DNA from: JAZSMS01 sp045536015 | Lineage (GTDB): Bacteria > Bacillota > Clostridia > Christensenellales > QALW01 | Direction: 5' to 3' | DNA length: 32,877 bases | Assembly (NCBI GenBank): GCA_045536015.1 | Contig: JAZSMS010000063.1 | Location: 1 to 32,877, forward strand | Shown here: positions 1-5,541 of the stretch, in pieces | Layout: each line of letters starts with the position of its first letter | How positions within the stretch are numbered: the stretch's first letter is position 1 | Notes under the pieces: model-generated | What the model was told of the DNA's origin: nothing | Databases searched by the model: none | The model's input: the letters and a program-made list of their open reading frames with translations, nothing else | Program-made: the position numbers and the translations under genes

Positions 1-2
1 TT

Positions 3-218
3 GTTCCGCTTAATATAAGGGGCAAAATAAGAATTTCGTTTGCATTTTTAGGCAGTCCCTATTTTTACGTGCCGATAATAGTTGTAGTTTTAGCGTTTGC
101 TATCATCGTGCTTGCAAACAAGCATAAAAAAGAAAAGAGAAGGCGCCTGCGCCGCAGACAGCAAAATATTGCTATGCGCTCCTCTAAAAACTCTACCCGA
201 CCGGGAAATAGATTTTAA
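3..218 (+). CDS. C-terminal end of a membrane-anchored protein (partial)
   Basis: An open frame enters from the left edge and ends at TAA 216-218, giving the last 71 residues of a protein whose start lies outside the window. The visible part has one hydrophobic segment (YVPIIVVLAFAIIVLA) followed by a very basic tail rich in Lys and Arg (KHKKEKRRRLRRR), the pattern of a C-terminal membrane anchor with a cytoplasmic positive tail. A strong terminator follows within 10 bases. A C-terminal anchor of this kind is seen in D,D-carboxypeptidases and other surface proteins, but nothing catalytic is visible, so no function is assigned. Confidence 0.6.
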   Translation, partial: VPLNIRGKIRISFAFLGSPYFYVPIIVVVLAFAIIVLANKHKKEKRRRLRRRQQNIAMRSSKNSTRPGNRF

Positions 219-223
219 AATAT

Positions 224-250
224 AAAAACCGACCAATAAGGTCGGTTTTT
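224..250 (+). terminator. Rho-independent terminator of the partial left-edge gene
   Basis: The stem AAAAACCGACC / GGTCGGTTTTT has a 5-base AATAA loop and a T-run, and starts 6 bases after the stop codon at 218. The same ACCGAC-type terminator recurs at 716-744, 1504-1529 and 8158-8184. Confidence 0.85.
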
Positions 251-339
251 TGTTAAAAAGAGAAAAAACGTTTTGCTTTTTTTGCAAAATACGGCAAAAT
301 TCTTGGTTTTTGTGCAAAGATTTTGTCGAGTTTTTAATG

Positions 340-368
340 TTTACAAATAAAAACCATTGTGATATAAT
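340..368 (+). promoter_or_regulatory. Promoter of RNA unit A
   Basis: The -35 TTTACA (340-345) and -10 TATAAT (363-368) are separated by 17 bp. The expected start, 7 bases after the -10, is G375, exactly the first base of the closing helix of the RNA. The upstream T-rich tract may act as an UP element. Confidence 0.85.
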
Positions 369-374
369 GTTATC

Positions 375-542
375 GTCACACAAACTGTATATTGTAAGAG
401 CCTATCACAAGGAGTGAGTTTGCATCCATCAGGATAAAAACGCACTCTGAATTAAGCATTCCTTGTGATTGGTCTTAAGTTTGTGTGACAACAAACGGAG
501 TTTGCGTTTTTTGTGCGTAGGCTTCGGCTTACGCACTTTTTT
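375..542 (+). ncRNA. Structured RNA unit A (unassigned; stand-alone RNA or leader of the AbrB-like gene)
   Basis: Predicted transcript of about 168 nt. P1 pairs GTCACACAAACT (375-386) perfectly with AGTTTGTGTGAC (478-489). Inside, ATCACAAGGA (404-413) pairs with TCCTTGTGAT (460-469), and an arm (GAGTG/CACTC, GTTT/AAAC, ATCC/GGAT) ends in an ATCA loop at 428-431. A possible pseudoknot joins AAAAACGCACTC (436-447) to 498-511, beyond P1. The end is a UUCG-capped terminator (513-536) plus six Ts. The 56-residue AbrB-like gene starts 16 bases after the T-run, so attenuation with read-through is possible. I do not recognise a known riboswitch or T-box core. A 6S-like shape (closing stem, bubble, long arm) was considered but not shown. 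Confidence 0.6.
513..542 (+). terminator. UUCG-capped terminator of RNA unit A
   Basis: GTGCGTAGGC and GCTTACGCAC pair around a C(UUCG)G tetraloop, with one G-U pair, followed by six Ts. The identical hairpin ends unit B. ACGCAC at 440-445 inside the RNA matches the 3' arm and could pair with the 5' arm (GTGCGT, 513-518) as an antiterminator. Confidence 0.85.
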
Positions 543-558
543 AGTTTTGGAGGTTTTT

Positions 559-729
559 ATGAGCAGCAAGTTTCCTATTGTTAAAAAGATTGATACTGCA
601 GGCAGAATTTTAATTTGTTCTGATATTCGCAAAATGTATGGCTTTGAAAAAGATAAAGAAGTTTTGATTTATCTAAAGGAAGATGGCTTTTTTGTTATGC
701 CAAAAAAAGATACCGAAAAAACCGACTGA
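559..729 (+). CDS. Small AbrB/MazE-like DNA-binding protein
   Basis: A 56-residue protein with the swapped-hairpin AbrB/SpoVT N-terminal pattern: VKKIDTAGRILICSDIRKMYGF followed by KDKEVLIYLKEDGFFVMP (residues 8-48), matching the family form 'R-K-I-D-x-x-G-R-I-x-I-P-x-x-x-R-x-x-x-G'. Such domains bind DNA as dimers and serve as transition-state regulators or antitoxins. It has only the DNA-binding fold and a short charged tail, and no toxin gene follows. The ATG at 559 has GGAGG 5 bases upstream. It lies directly behind the terminator of RNA unit A, so its expression probably depends on read-through or on RNA processing. The stop codon lies inside the next terminator hairpin. Confidence 0.75.
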   Translation: MSSKFPIVKKIDTAGRILICSDIRKMYGFEKDKEVLIYLKEDGFFVMPKKDTEKTD

Positions 730-745
730 TAAGGTCGGTTTTTTT
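716..745 (+). terminator. Terminator overlapping the stop of the AbrB-like gene
   Basis: The stem AAAAAACCGACT (716-727) / GGTCGGTTTTTT (733-744) has a GATAA loop and a T-run. The TGA stop (727-729) lies at the stem-loop junction. It is the copy-B counterpart of the terminator at 224-250. Confidence 0.8.
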
Positions 746-832
746 GTTAAAAAGAGAAAAGACGTTTTGCTTTTTTGCAAAATGCAGCAAAATTCTTGCA
801 TTTTAAGCAGAAATTTTGTCGAATTTTTAATG

Positions 833-861
833 TTTACAAAAGAAAATTGTTGTGCTATAAT
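833..861 (+). promoter_or_regulatory. Promoter of RNA unit B
   Basis: TTTACA (833-838), a 17-bp spacer and TATAAT (856-861). The expected start G868 is the first base of the P1 helix, exactly as in unit A. Confidence 0.85.
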
Positions 862-867
862 TATTAT

Positions 868-1049
868 GCCAAATCAGTTTAATATTAAAAAAAGGGGCTT
901 TACTTTTAAAATGCCTTTCTATCTTTGTACGTTTTAAAAAAACGCAGCTCCTTACGGGTAGATAGGGCATTCCCTTTTTGCGTAGTAAACTGGTTTGGCG
1001 ACCGGAGCTTGCGTTTTTTGTGCGTAGGCTTCGGCTTACGCACTTTTTT
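868..1049 (+). ncRNA. Structured RNA unit B (paralogue of unit A)
   Basis: Predicted transcript of about 182 nt. P1 pairs GCCAAATCAGTTTA (868-881) with TAAACTGGTTTGGC (986-999), 14 pairs with one wobble. The sequence differs from unit A at most positions yet pairs fully, which is covariation between copies. Inside, AAAAAGGG pairs with CCCTTTTT, AATGCC with GGCATT, and CTATCT with AGATAG. A long pseudoknot is possible between 937-951 and 1004-1019 (15 pairs, one bulged T), in the same place as in unit A. The UUCG terminator (1020-1043) and six Ts end it. No intact gene follows. Family unknown. Confidence 0.6.
1020..1049 (+). terminator. UUCG-capped terminator of RNA unit B
   Basis: The stem and tetraloop are identical to the hairpin at 513-536, followed by six Ts. 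Confidence 0.85.
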
Positions 1050-1065
1050 AGTTTTTGGGGGATAT

Positions 1066-1086
1066 ATGGATAAATTATTGTTTTAA
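1066..1086 (+). pseudogene. Six-codon stub at the position of the AbrB-like gene in copy B
   Basis: After the unit B terminator a GGGGG ribosome-binding-like run is followed by ATG at 1066, but the frame stops after MDKLLF. The spacing and preceding TTAGTTTT match the start of the AbrB-like gene in copy A, so this is probably the relic of a lost duplicate. A functional short leader peptide is less likely. Confidence 0.3.
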
Positions 1087-1123
1087 AAGGTTTTGCCTTT
1101 GTACCGGCATAAGATAATATTTT

Positions 1124-1151
1124 TTGCAAAATAAAATACGTTCTGTATAAA
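1124..1151 (+). promoter_or_regulatory. Candidate promoter in front of the anti-B segment and RNA unit C
   Basis: TTGCAA (1124-1129), a 16-bp spacer and TATAAA (1146-1151); the start would be near 1157-1160, within the 22-nt segment complementary to RNA B. A second possible -10, TATAAT at 1199-1204, lies closer to unit C but lacks a good -35. Confidence 0.5.
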
Positions 1152-1215
1152 ATGCAAGCTCCGGTCGCCAAACCAAATTTTTCTGTTTAAATTTTGTATA
1201 TAATATCTATTTTAC

Positions 1216-1530
1216 TTTGGTTAGCCAAACCATTGTAACTTGAACCAGCCTCAAACGGCTGAATTTAGGCATATTTGTGCTTGTCATCTTTATAAGGCGA
1301 CAAGCCTTATTTCATCCTCCGCACCCAAATCTGCTCAAAATTGAGTCGTTTTAGGTCGGAGATTTTAAAATGATAAAATTTTTGTTTTAACAAGGAAAAG
1401 TCCGCAGGTAATATAGGTAATATTATCAAGGGCTTTGACACAGTTAAAATGTAAATTTTACATATTAAAACTGATTCAAGTTACAATGGTTTGGTTAACC
1501 GAAAAAACCGACTGAATTCAGTCGGTTTTA
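1216..1530 (+). ncRNA. Large structured RNA unit C (unassigned)
   Basis: A 288-base element closed by a long helix: 1219-1244 pairs with 1475-1500 (26 pairs, one G-U), extending to 1216/1503. Inside are clear hairpins: CAGCC/GGCTG (1246-1261), AAGGC/GCCTT (about 1293-1307), CTCCG/CGGAG (about 1317-1361) enclosing CTCAA/TTGAG, GGTAATAT/ATATTATC (about 1407-1427), and ATGTAAA/TTTACAT (about 1449-1463). The ACCGAC terminator at 1504-1529 follows at once. No convincing reading frame spans it. It lacks the conserved cores of RNase P RNA, tmRNA and SRP RNA. Size and multi-hairpin layout fit the ornate ncRNA classes of Bacillota (for example raiA-motif RNAs), but I cannot confirm membership. Strand is inferred from the promoter and terminator. 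Confidence 0.5.
1504..1529. terminator. Bidirectional terminator between RNA unit C and the AraC-type gene
   Basis: A perfect 26-base palindrome with arms AAAACCGACTGAA and its complement. T-rich sequence follows on both strands, and it overlaps the TAA stop (1528-1530) of the convergent regulator gene. Confidence 0.85.
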
Positions 1531-2298
1531 TTCTTTTTTGGGCGTGTAGCCGTACTTTTTTTTGTAAAGGCGGATAAAAAACGAAAGGTTAGAAAATCCC
1601 GATGCTTCCGCCGCCTCCGAAACGTTATATTCGCCGCTTTGTATCTTTGCGCGCGCGTGCTCAAGCCGCAGTCCGTTGCGGTATTCAACGGGCGAGGTAC
1701 CGGTATATTCCCTAAAAAGTCTGCGGAAGTTTACCTCGCTCATTTCGCAAAGCTCGGCATAATAGCTGACGGGAAAATTTTCGTAATACTGCCTCGTAAG
1801 CTCAACCAGTGCACGACTTAAGCGCTTGTACTTATTTTTCGGACGCATATAATATTCCTCAAGCTTCCACAAAAGATTATACATACACGATAGATAATAA
1901 AACGGGTGCTTGGCATTTTCATCCCCGTCAAAAAACGCTTCTATAAGCGAAGCCATATCCGAAATTTGTATTTTAAACGGCTTGCAAAGGTATTCGGGCT
2001 TATCCTCGCCGATAATATCAAATTGTACTATTTTAACCTCGGTACTCTCGGCAATATACCTGCCGACGTACTTGCTTTGTGCGGGGATAAATATAACTTC
2101 GCCTGCCGAAATTAAAATTTTTCCAATTTGTTCGTCTGTAAAATTTTCGGAAAGCGCGCCCGATGCAACGTATATAAGCGCGTGCTTTGCTCTTCCGTTT
2201 TTGTAGGAATGCTGATAATTCTTCTCTCTTATTACGTTTACGGTGCTTATGTTTTCTACCGCATAGGCGGGCGTGGTAAGATTGGCTTCTCGCTTCAA
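1528..2298 (-). CDS. AraC-family transcriptional regulator of the uronate operon
   Basis: About 256 residues: an N-terminal cupin-like sensing part and a C-terminal double helix-turn-helix of AraC type (from about residue 175: YYAELCEMSEVNFRRLFREY, ending SGFSNLSFFIRLYKKKYGYTPKK). AraC proteins bind direct-repeat half-sites and usually activate next to a -35 box. The gene is divergent from uxaC, with the 20-bp-period repeat between them, so it probably senses a uronate or intermediate and controls the operon, perhaps also itself. The frame opens at GTG 2307, but the predicted transcript starts near 2310, and GAGGTGA is ideally placed for TTG 2298, so I prefer 2298. The ligand is inferred from context only. 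Confidence 0.9.
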   Translation of the reverse strand: MKREANLTTPAYAVENISTVNVIREKNYQHSYKNGRAKHALIYVASGALSENFTDEQIGKILISAGEVIFIPAQSKYVGRYIAESTEVKIVQFDIIGEDKPEYLCKPFKIQISDMASLIEAFFDGDENAKHPFYYLSCMYNLLWKLEEYYMRPKNKYKRLSRALVELTRQYYENFPVSYYAELCEMSEVNFRRLFREYTGTSPVEYRNGLRLEHARAKIQSGEYNVSEAAEASGFSNLSFFIRLYKKKYGYTPKKE

Positions 2299-2316
2299 AA
2301 AAATCACCTCGCACCT

Positions 2317-2345
2317 ATTATACGATAAAAAACTTTATAAGGCAA
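2317..2345 (-). promoter_or_regulatory. Promoter of the AraC-type regulator
   Basis: On the minus strand, TTGCCT (2345-2340), 17 bp and TATAAT (2322-2317). Its -35 ends 3 bp from the first operator repeat, which suggests autoregulation. Confidence 0.65.
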
Positions 2346-2348
2346 GAT

Positions 2349-2384
2349 AAAAATGGTTGAATAGTGTTAAAAATGGTTGAATAG
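2349..2384 (+). promoter_or_regulatory. Direct-repeat operator for the AraC-type regulator
   Basis: AAAAATGGTTGAATAG occurs twice, at 2349-2364 and 2369-2384: exact 16-bp copies with a 20-bp period, close to two helical turns. This is the arrangement of AraC-type half-sites. The second copy ends 5 bp before the uxaC -35 box, the usual activator position, and the first lies beside the regulator's own -35. The assignment to this regulator is an inference from position and format. Confidence 0.75.
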
Positions 2385-2389
2385 GATAT

Positions 2390-2417
2390 TTCACAAGCGC
2401 ACTTTTTGTGTTATAAT
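2390..2417 (+). promoter_or_regulatory. Promoter of the uronate operon
   Basis: TTCACA (2390-2395), a 16-bp spacer and TATAAT (2412-2417), directly downstream of the direct repeats. The leader to the ATG at 2448 is about 24 nt and carries GAGG. Confidence 0.75.
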
Positions 2418-2447
2418 TTGTTTAACCAAATTTATTGTGAGGTAAAA

Positions 2448-3728
2448 ATGAACGATTCTTTTTTACTTAAAACTTCGGGCGCTATAAAGCTCTATAACGA
2501 AACGGCTAAAAACCTGCCGATAATTGATTTTCATAATCACTTATCGCCCAGCGAGCTTTGCTCTGACCGTTATTTTGAAAATATGACGGAGCTTTGGCTT
2601 TCGTGCGATCCATACAAGCACCGCCTTATGCGCATTTGCGGTGTGCCCGAGCGTTTTATTACGGGTGATAGCACGCCCCAAGAAAAATTTAAGCACTTTT
2701 GCAATATTTTTCCGCTTATTGCAGGAAATCCCGTTTACGATTGGTCAAAAATGGAGCTTTATTCCATCTTTGGCATCAACGAAGCTCCCTGCGCCGAAAA
2801 TGCCGACCGCATTTATGCAAAGTGTAACGAAATGCTGAAAGATTCTGCTTTTTGCAGCACGCAGATTTTAAAGCGCTTTAATATTGAATATCAGTCTCCT
2901 GTTTTTTCGATTTGCGACGATATTTCGGCACTTTCCGACAAAAAAATTGCGCCCTCGCTTCGCGGCGATAATTTGCTTTTGCCCGATAACGAGCTTATAA
3001 AACAGCTTGAAGCAAAAACGGGCAAAAAAATAAACGATACCGCATCGTTTATCTGTGCCGTTGGCGTTATGCTTGATAAATTTTCTGCCGGCGGTTGCCG
3101 CTTTGCCGACCACGCGCTTGATGCAGAATTTTTTGATGAGGACGAAAAAAAGCAAGAAATTCTTATTCTCTTGGCGCACGAATACGCTAAACGCGGTTGG
3201 ACATTGCTTTTGCACTTGGACGCAAAGCGAAAAACAAGTGCGCGACTGCGCGAGCTTGCAGGTGCAGCCGGCGGTTATGCTGCAGTTGGCGGAAGCTTTA
3301 ATATTTCAAAGCTGTGCGACCTTTTAGGAAAAATTGAGGCTACGGGCGCGCTTTGCGACACTATTTTATTTCCGCTTAATTTATCCGATCAGGCACCCCT
3401 TGCCGTTATGCAGGGCTCGTTTTCGCAGGATAACGTTGCTTCAAAGGTTCAGCTTGGTCCTGCTTGGTGGTGGTGCGACCACGCGCTTGGCATAAAAAAC
3501 ACGTTTGAGGTTATTTCGTCGTTTGGCGCGCTTTCGCAGTTTATCGGTATGACTACCGATTCGCGCAGTATTTTATCGTTTATCCGCCACGACTATTTCC
3601 GCAGAATTTTATGCGGTTGGCTTGACGAAAAAAATTGCGAGTGGGAACTTTCGGAAGCTTCACTTAAAAAAATTGTTGAAAACGTTTGTTATCAAAACGC
3701 TAAAAATAAAATTGAAAGAGGTTTTTAA
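2448..3728 (+). CDS. uxaC: Glucuronate (uronate) isomerase
   Basis: UxaC converts D-glucuronate to D-fructuronate (and galacturonate to tagaturonate), the first cytoplasmic step of uronate breakdown. The 426-residue protein is a little short of the usual 460-470. It has the amidohydrolase-like metal motif DFHNH (His29, His31), the segment GWTLLLHLDA, and the family signature TDSRSILSFIRHDYFRRILC near the C-terminus. The frame is open from 2406, but ATG 2448 has GAGG at the right distance and begins the family-like sequence MNDSFLLK. It is the first gene of a five-gene operon, and the next gene starts 2 bases after its stop. Confidence 0.93.
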   Translation: MNDSFLLKTSGAIKLYNETAKNLPIIDFHNHLSPSELCSDRYFENMTELWLSCDPYKHRLMRICGVPERFITGDSTPQEKFKHFCNIFPLIAGNPVYDWSKMELYSIFGINEAPCAENADRIYAKCNEMLKDSAFCSTQILKRFNIEYQSPVFSICDDISALSDKKIAPSLRGDNLLLPDNELIKQLEAKTGKKINDTASFICAVGVMLDKFSAGGCRFADHALDAEFFDEDEKKQEILILLAHEYAKRGWTLLLHLDAKRKTSARLRELAGAAGGYAAVGGSFNISKLCDLLGKIEATGALCDTILFPLNLSDQAPLAVMQGSFSQDNVASKVQLGPAWWWCDHALGIKNTFEVISSFGALSQFIGMTTDSRSILSFIRHDYFRRILCGWLDEKNCEWELSEASLKKIVENVCYQNAKNKIERGF

Positions 3729-3730
3729 TT

Positions 3731-4576
3731 ATGGAAAAAATATTTACTGACAAGCTTGCAGTAGTAACCGGCGCTGCAGGCACACTTTGCTCGGAAATTG
3801 CTATTTGCTTAGCTAACGAGGGCGCACGCGTTTTTTTAGTTGACCGCAACGAAGAAGCCGCAGGCGCAGTAGCAAACCGCATTGCAGCTTTGGGCGGCAA
3901 TGCCGAGGTTTATTCCTGCGACATTACAAGCAAGGAAGAAGTAGAAAAGCTTGCCTTATGGGCAGAAAAATGCGGCGGCTGCGACATTTTAATTAACGGC
4001 GCAGGCGGAAACAGCATTAAAGCTATGCCTACAATAACCAAGTTTGACTTTGCCGAGCTTGACGGCACCTTGCCCGAGGGTCAAAGAGGTATTTACGATA
4101 TTGACGTAGAAGCATTTGAGGGCGTTTTACGTCTTAATACTATGGGTACTGTTATCCCGATTTTAGCCTTTGCAAAGCAGATGGCTAAAAAGGGCGGCGG
4201 AAGCATAATAAACTTTGCTTCGATGAACAGCTATTGCCCCTTAACACGTTGCTTTGCATACGCAATGGGTAAGGCTGCAGTTACCAACCTTACACAGTCA
4301 TTTGCGGCATACTTTGCACCTGCAAACGTTCGCATAAACGCTATTGCTCCCGGATTTATGGTAAACGAGCGCAGCAAAACCTATTTAGGCACTGTTGAAG
4401 AAGGCTTAACAAAGCGCGGCGAGCAAGTTATTTCGCATACTCCTATGGGCCGCTTTGGCGAAGCTGAAGATCTTTTAGGTTGCGTTAAGTGGCTTTGCAA
4501 CCCTGACGCTTCGGGCTTTGTTACAGGAATTACAATTCCCGTTGACGGCGGATTTTTAACTCTTGGCGGTGTTTGA
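3731..4576 (+). CDS. uxuB: SDR-type D-mannonate oxidoreductase (fructuronate reductase)
   Basis: A 281-residue classical short-chain dehydrogenase: TGAAGTLC nucleotide-binding loop (residues 13-20), VDRNE after the second strand (favouring NAD-type binding), NGAGG (89-93), and a Ser164-Tyr177-Lys181 triad in YAMGK. Bacillus-type UxuB proteins belong to this family, unlike the long-chain E. coli enzyme, and reduce D-fructuronate to D-mannonate. Its place between uxaC and a mannonate dehydratase gene makes this role very likely; the substrate is not readable from motifs alone. It follows the uxaC stop by 2 bases, and its own stop is 2 bases before the next ATG, so the genes are coupled. Confidence 0.85.
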   Translation: MEKIFTDKLAVVTGAAGTLCSEIAICLANEGARVFLVDRNEEAAGAVANRIAALGGNAEVYSCDITSKEEVEKLALWAEKCGGCDILINGAGGNSIKAMPTITKFDFAELDGTLPEGQRGIYDIDVEAFEGVLRLNTMGTVIPILAFAKQMAKKGGGSIINFASMNSYCPLTRCFAYAMGKAAVTNLTQSFAAYFAPANVRINAIAPGFMVNERSKTYLGTVEEGLTKRGEQVISHTPMGRFGEAEDLLGCVKWLCNPDASGFVTGITIPVDGGFLTLGGV

Positions 4577-4578
4577 TT

Positions 4579-5529
4579 ATGATTTTAACCGATTATTTTA
4601 GAAGCACTCCCGATTTAACGTGGGATTTAGGACTTCAATCGGGCGTAACACACGGCGTTATCCGCTTGCCCGAGGATGAGCAATTTGACCACACAAGCAA
4701 AGAGCATTGGGATGCGGTTTATAAGCGCTTTACCGATTACGGCATAACTCCCGTTGCGATAGAGCCTATGCCGAATAGTCTTCACGACCATATTAAAGCA
4801 GGCGACTGCAAGCGCGACGAGAGCATCGAGCAGGTTATAAAAATGTTCCCGATAATGCGCTCGCTTAATATTGACACTATTTGCTTTAACTGGATGGCGC
4901 ATATCGGTTGGCTTCGTACCTCAAGCAGCTTTATCGAGCGCGGCGGTGCACGTGTTACCGAGTTTAATATGAACGATTTTACTCCAACAGGTGCACGCAT
5001 TACCGCTGACGAGCTTTGGGCAAACTACGAATATTTTGTTAAAGCCGTTGTTCCCGAAGCTGAAAAGTACGGTATTAAGCTTGGTCTTCATCCCGATGAC
5101 CCGCCAGTTGCGCGTCTTGGCGACGTTGAAAGAATTATGATAAGCAAAGAAAATATCAAAAAGGCGGTTTGCGACATCGTTAAAAGCGACAGCCTTGGTA
5201 TTACTATGTGTCAGGCAAACTTTTATATTATGGGCGAGGACCCGTTTGAGATTATTCGCGAATTTGCCGATAAAATTTTTATGGTACATTTTAGAAACAC
5301 TACGGGCAAGCCTATGCATTTCCGCGAAACGTTTCACGATAACGGTGCGCTTGATATGGCTGGTCTTATCAAAGAATACGTTAAAAACGGCGTAAACGTA
5401 CCAATTCGTGTTGACCACGTTCCCACCTTAAAGGGTGAAATTTCTTCACTTCCCGGCTATGATGCTCTTGGCAGACTTTTTGCTATCGGCTATTTAAAGG
5501 GTATTTTAGAAGCTAACGGAATAAAATAA
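4579..5529 (+). CDS. uxuA: UxuA-like D-mannonate dehydratase
   Basis: UxuA dehydrates D-mannonate to 2-keto-3-deoxygluconate. The 316-residue protein fits the xylose-isomerase-like TIM barrel of this family, with LGLHPDDPP, CFNWMAHIGWLRT, MVHFRN, FHDNGALDM and RVDHVPTLKGE carrying the expected metal-binding and catalytic residues. It is shorter than typical UxuA (about 350-395), and the end reads PGYDALGRLFAIGYLKGILE rather than the E. coli form, so it belongs to a divergent subgroup. ATG 4579 is preferred over an upstream TTG at 4573 that overlaps the previous stop. The KDG kinase and aldolase that should follow are not in the window. Confidence 0.85.
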   Translation: MILTDYFRSTPDLTWDLGLQSGVTHGVIRLPEDEQFDHTSKEHWDAVYKRFTDYGITPVAIEPMPNSLHDHIKAGDCKRDESIEQVIKMFPIMRSLNIDTICFNWMAHIGWLRTSSSFIERGGARVTEFNMNDFTPTGARITADELWANYEYFVKAVVPEAEKYGIKLGLHPDDPPVARLGDVERIMISKENIKKAVCDIVKSDSLGITMCQANFYIMGEDPFEIIREFADKIFMVHFRNTTGKPMHFRETFHDNGALDMAGLIKEYVKNGVNVPIRVDHVPTLKGEISSLPGYDALGRLFAIGYLKGILEANGIK

Positions 5530-5541
5530 AGGAGAATTATT

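Larger units (their letters stand above)
224..1053 (+). repeat. Tandem duplication of a promoter-RNA-terminator unit
   Basis: Two diverged copies lie head to tail: about 224-557 and about 714-1062. Each runs in the same order: ACCGAC terminator, a T-rich stretch with TTTTGCAAAAT and CAAAATTCTTG, promoter TTTACA-17 bp-TATAAT, a structured RNA domain, CGGAG(T/C)TTGCGTTTTTT, and an identical UUCG-loop terminator followed by TTAGTTTT. Flanks and regulatory signals are well conserved. The centres differ in sequence but keep base pairing, so the repeat looks selected for RNA structure. Copy A is followed by an AbrB-like gene; copy B by a 6-codon stub. Confidence 0.8.
991..1175. repeat. 22-bp perfect inverted repeat (arms 991-1012 and 1154-1175)
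   Basis: The left arm is the 3' strand of P1 and of the pseudoknot of RNA unit B; the right arm is its exact reverse complement, separated by 141 bases. The right arm begins just after a promoter-like sequence (1124-1151), so transcription from it would give RNA complementary to the end of unit B. It could also be a remnant of an inverted third copy. Confidence 0.8.

Noticed and set aside
90..383. 97-codon minus-strand frame across the left-edge gene and terminator
   Set aside because: It is antisense to the plus-strand coding end, the terminator hairpin and the unit A promoter; no family features.
375..542. T-box or tRNA-sensing leader in unit A
   Set aside because: No T-box AGGGTGGNACCGCG sequence or specifier loop; the downstream gene is not an amino-acid gene.
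683..937. 84-codon plus-strand frame overlapping the AbrB-like gene end
   Set aside because: It crosses a terminator and a promoter and has no ribosome binding site; it is an out-of-frame shadow.
827..1171. 114-codon minus-strand frame over RNA unit B
   Set aside because: It runs through two promoters, P1 and the terminator, has a composition unlike the real genes, no ribosome binding site and no recognisable protein pattern.
1390..1406. AAGGAAAAGTCCGCAGG as the RNase P RNA core
   Set aside because: It resembles the RNase P GAGGAAAGTCC motif but lies in the 3' part of the element, and the other universal parts are absent.
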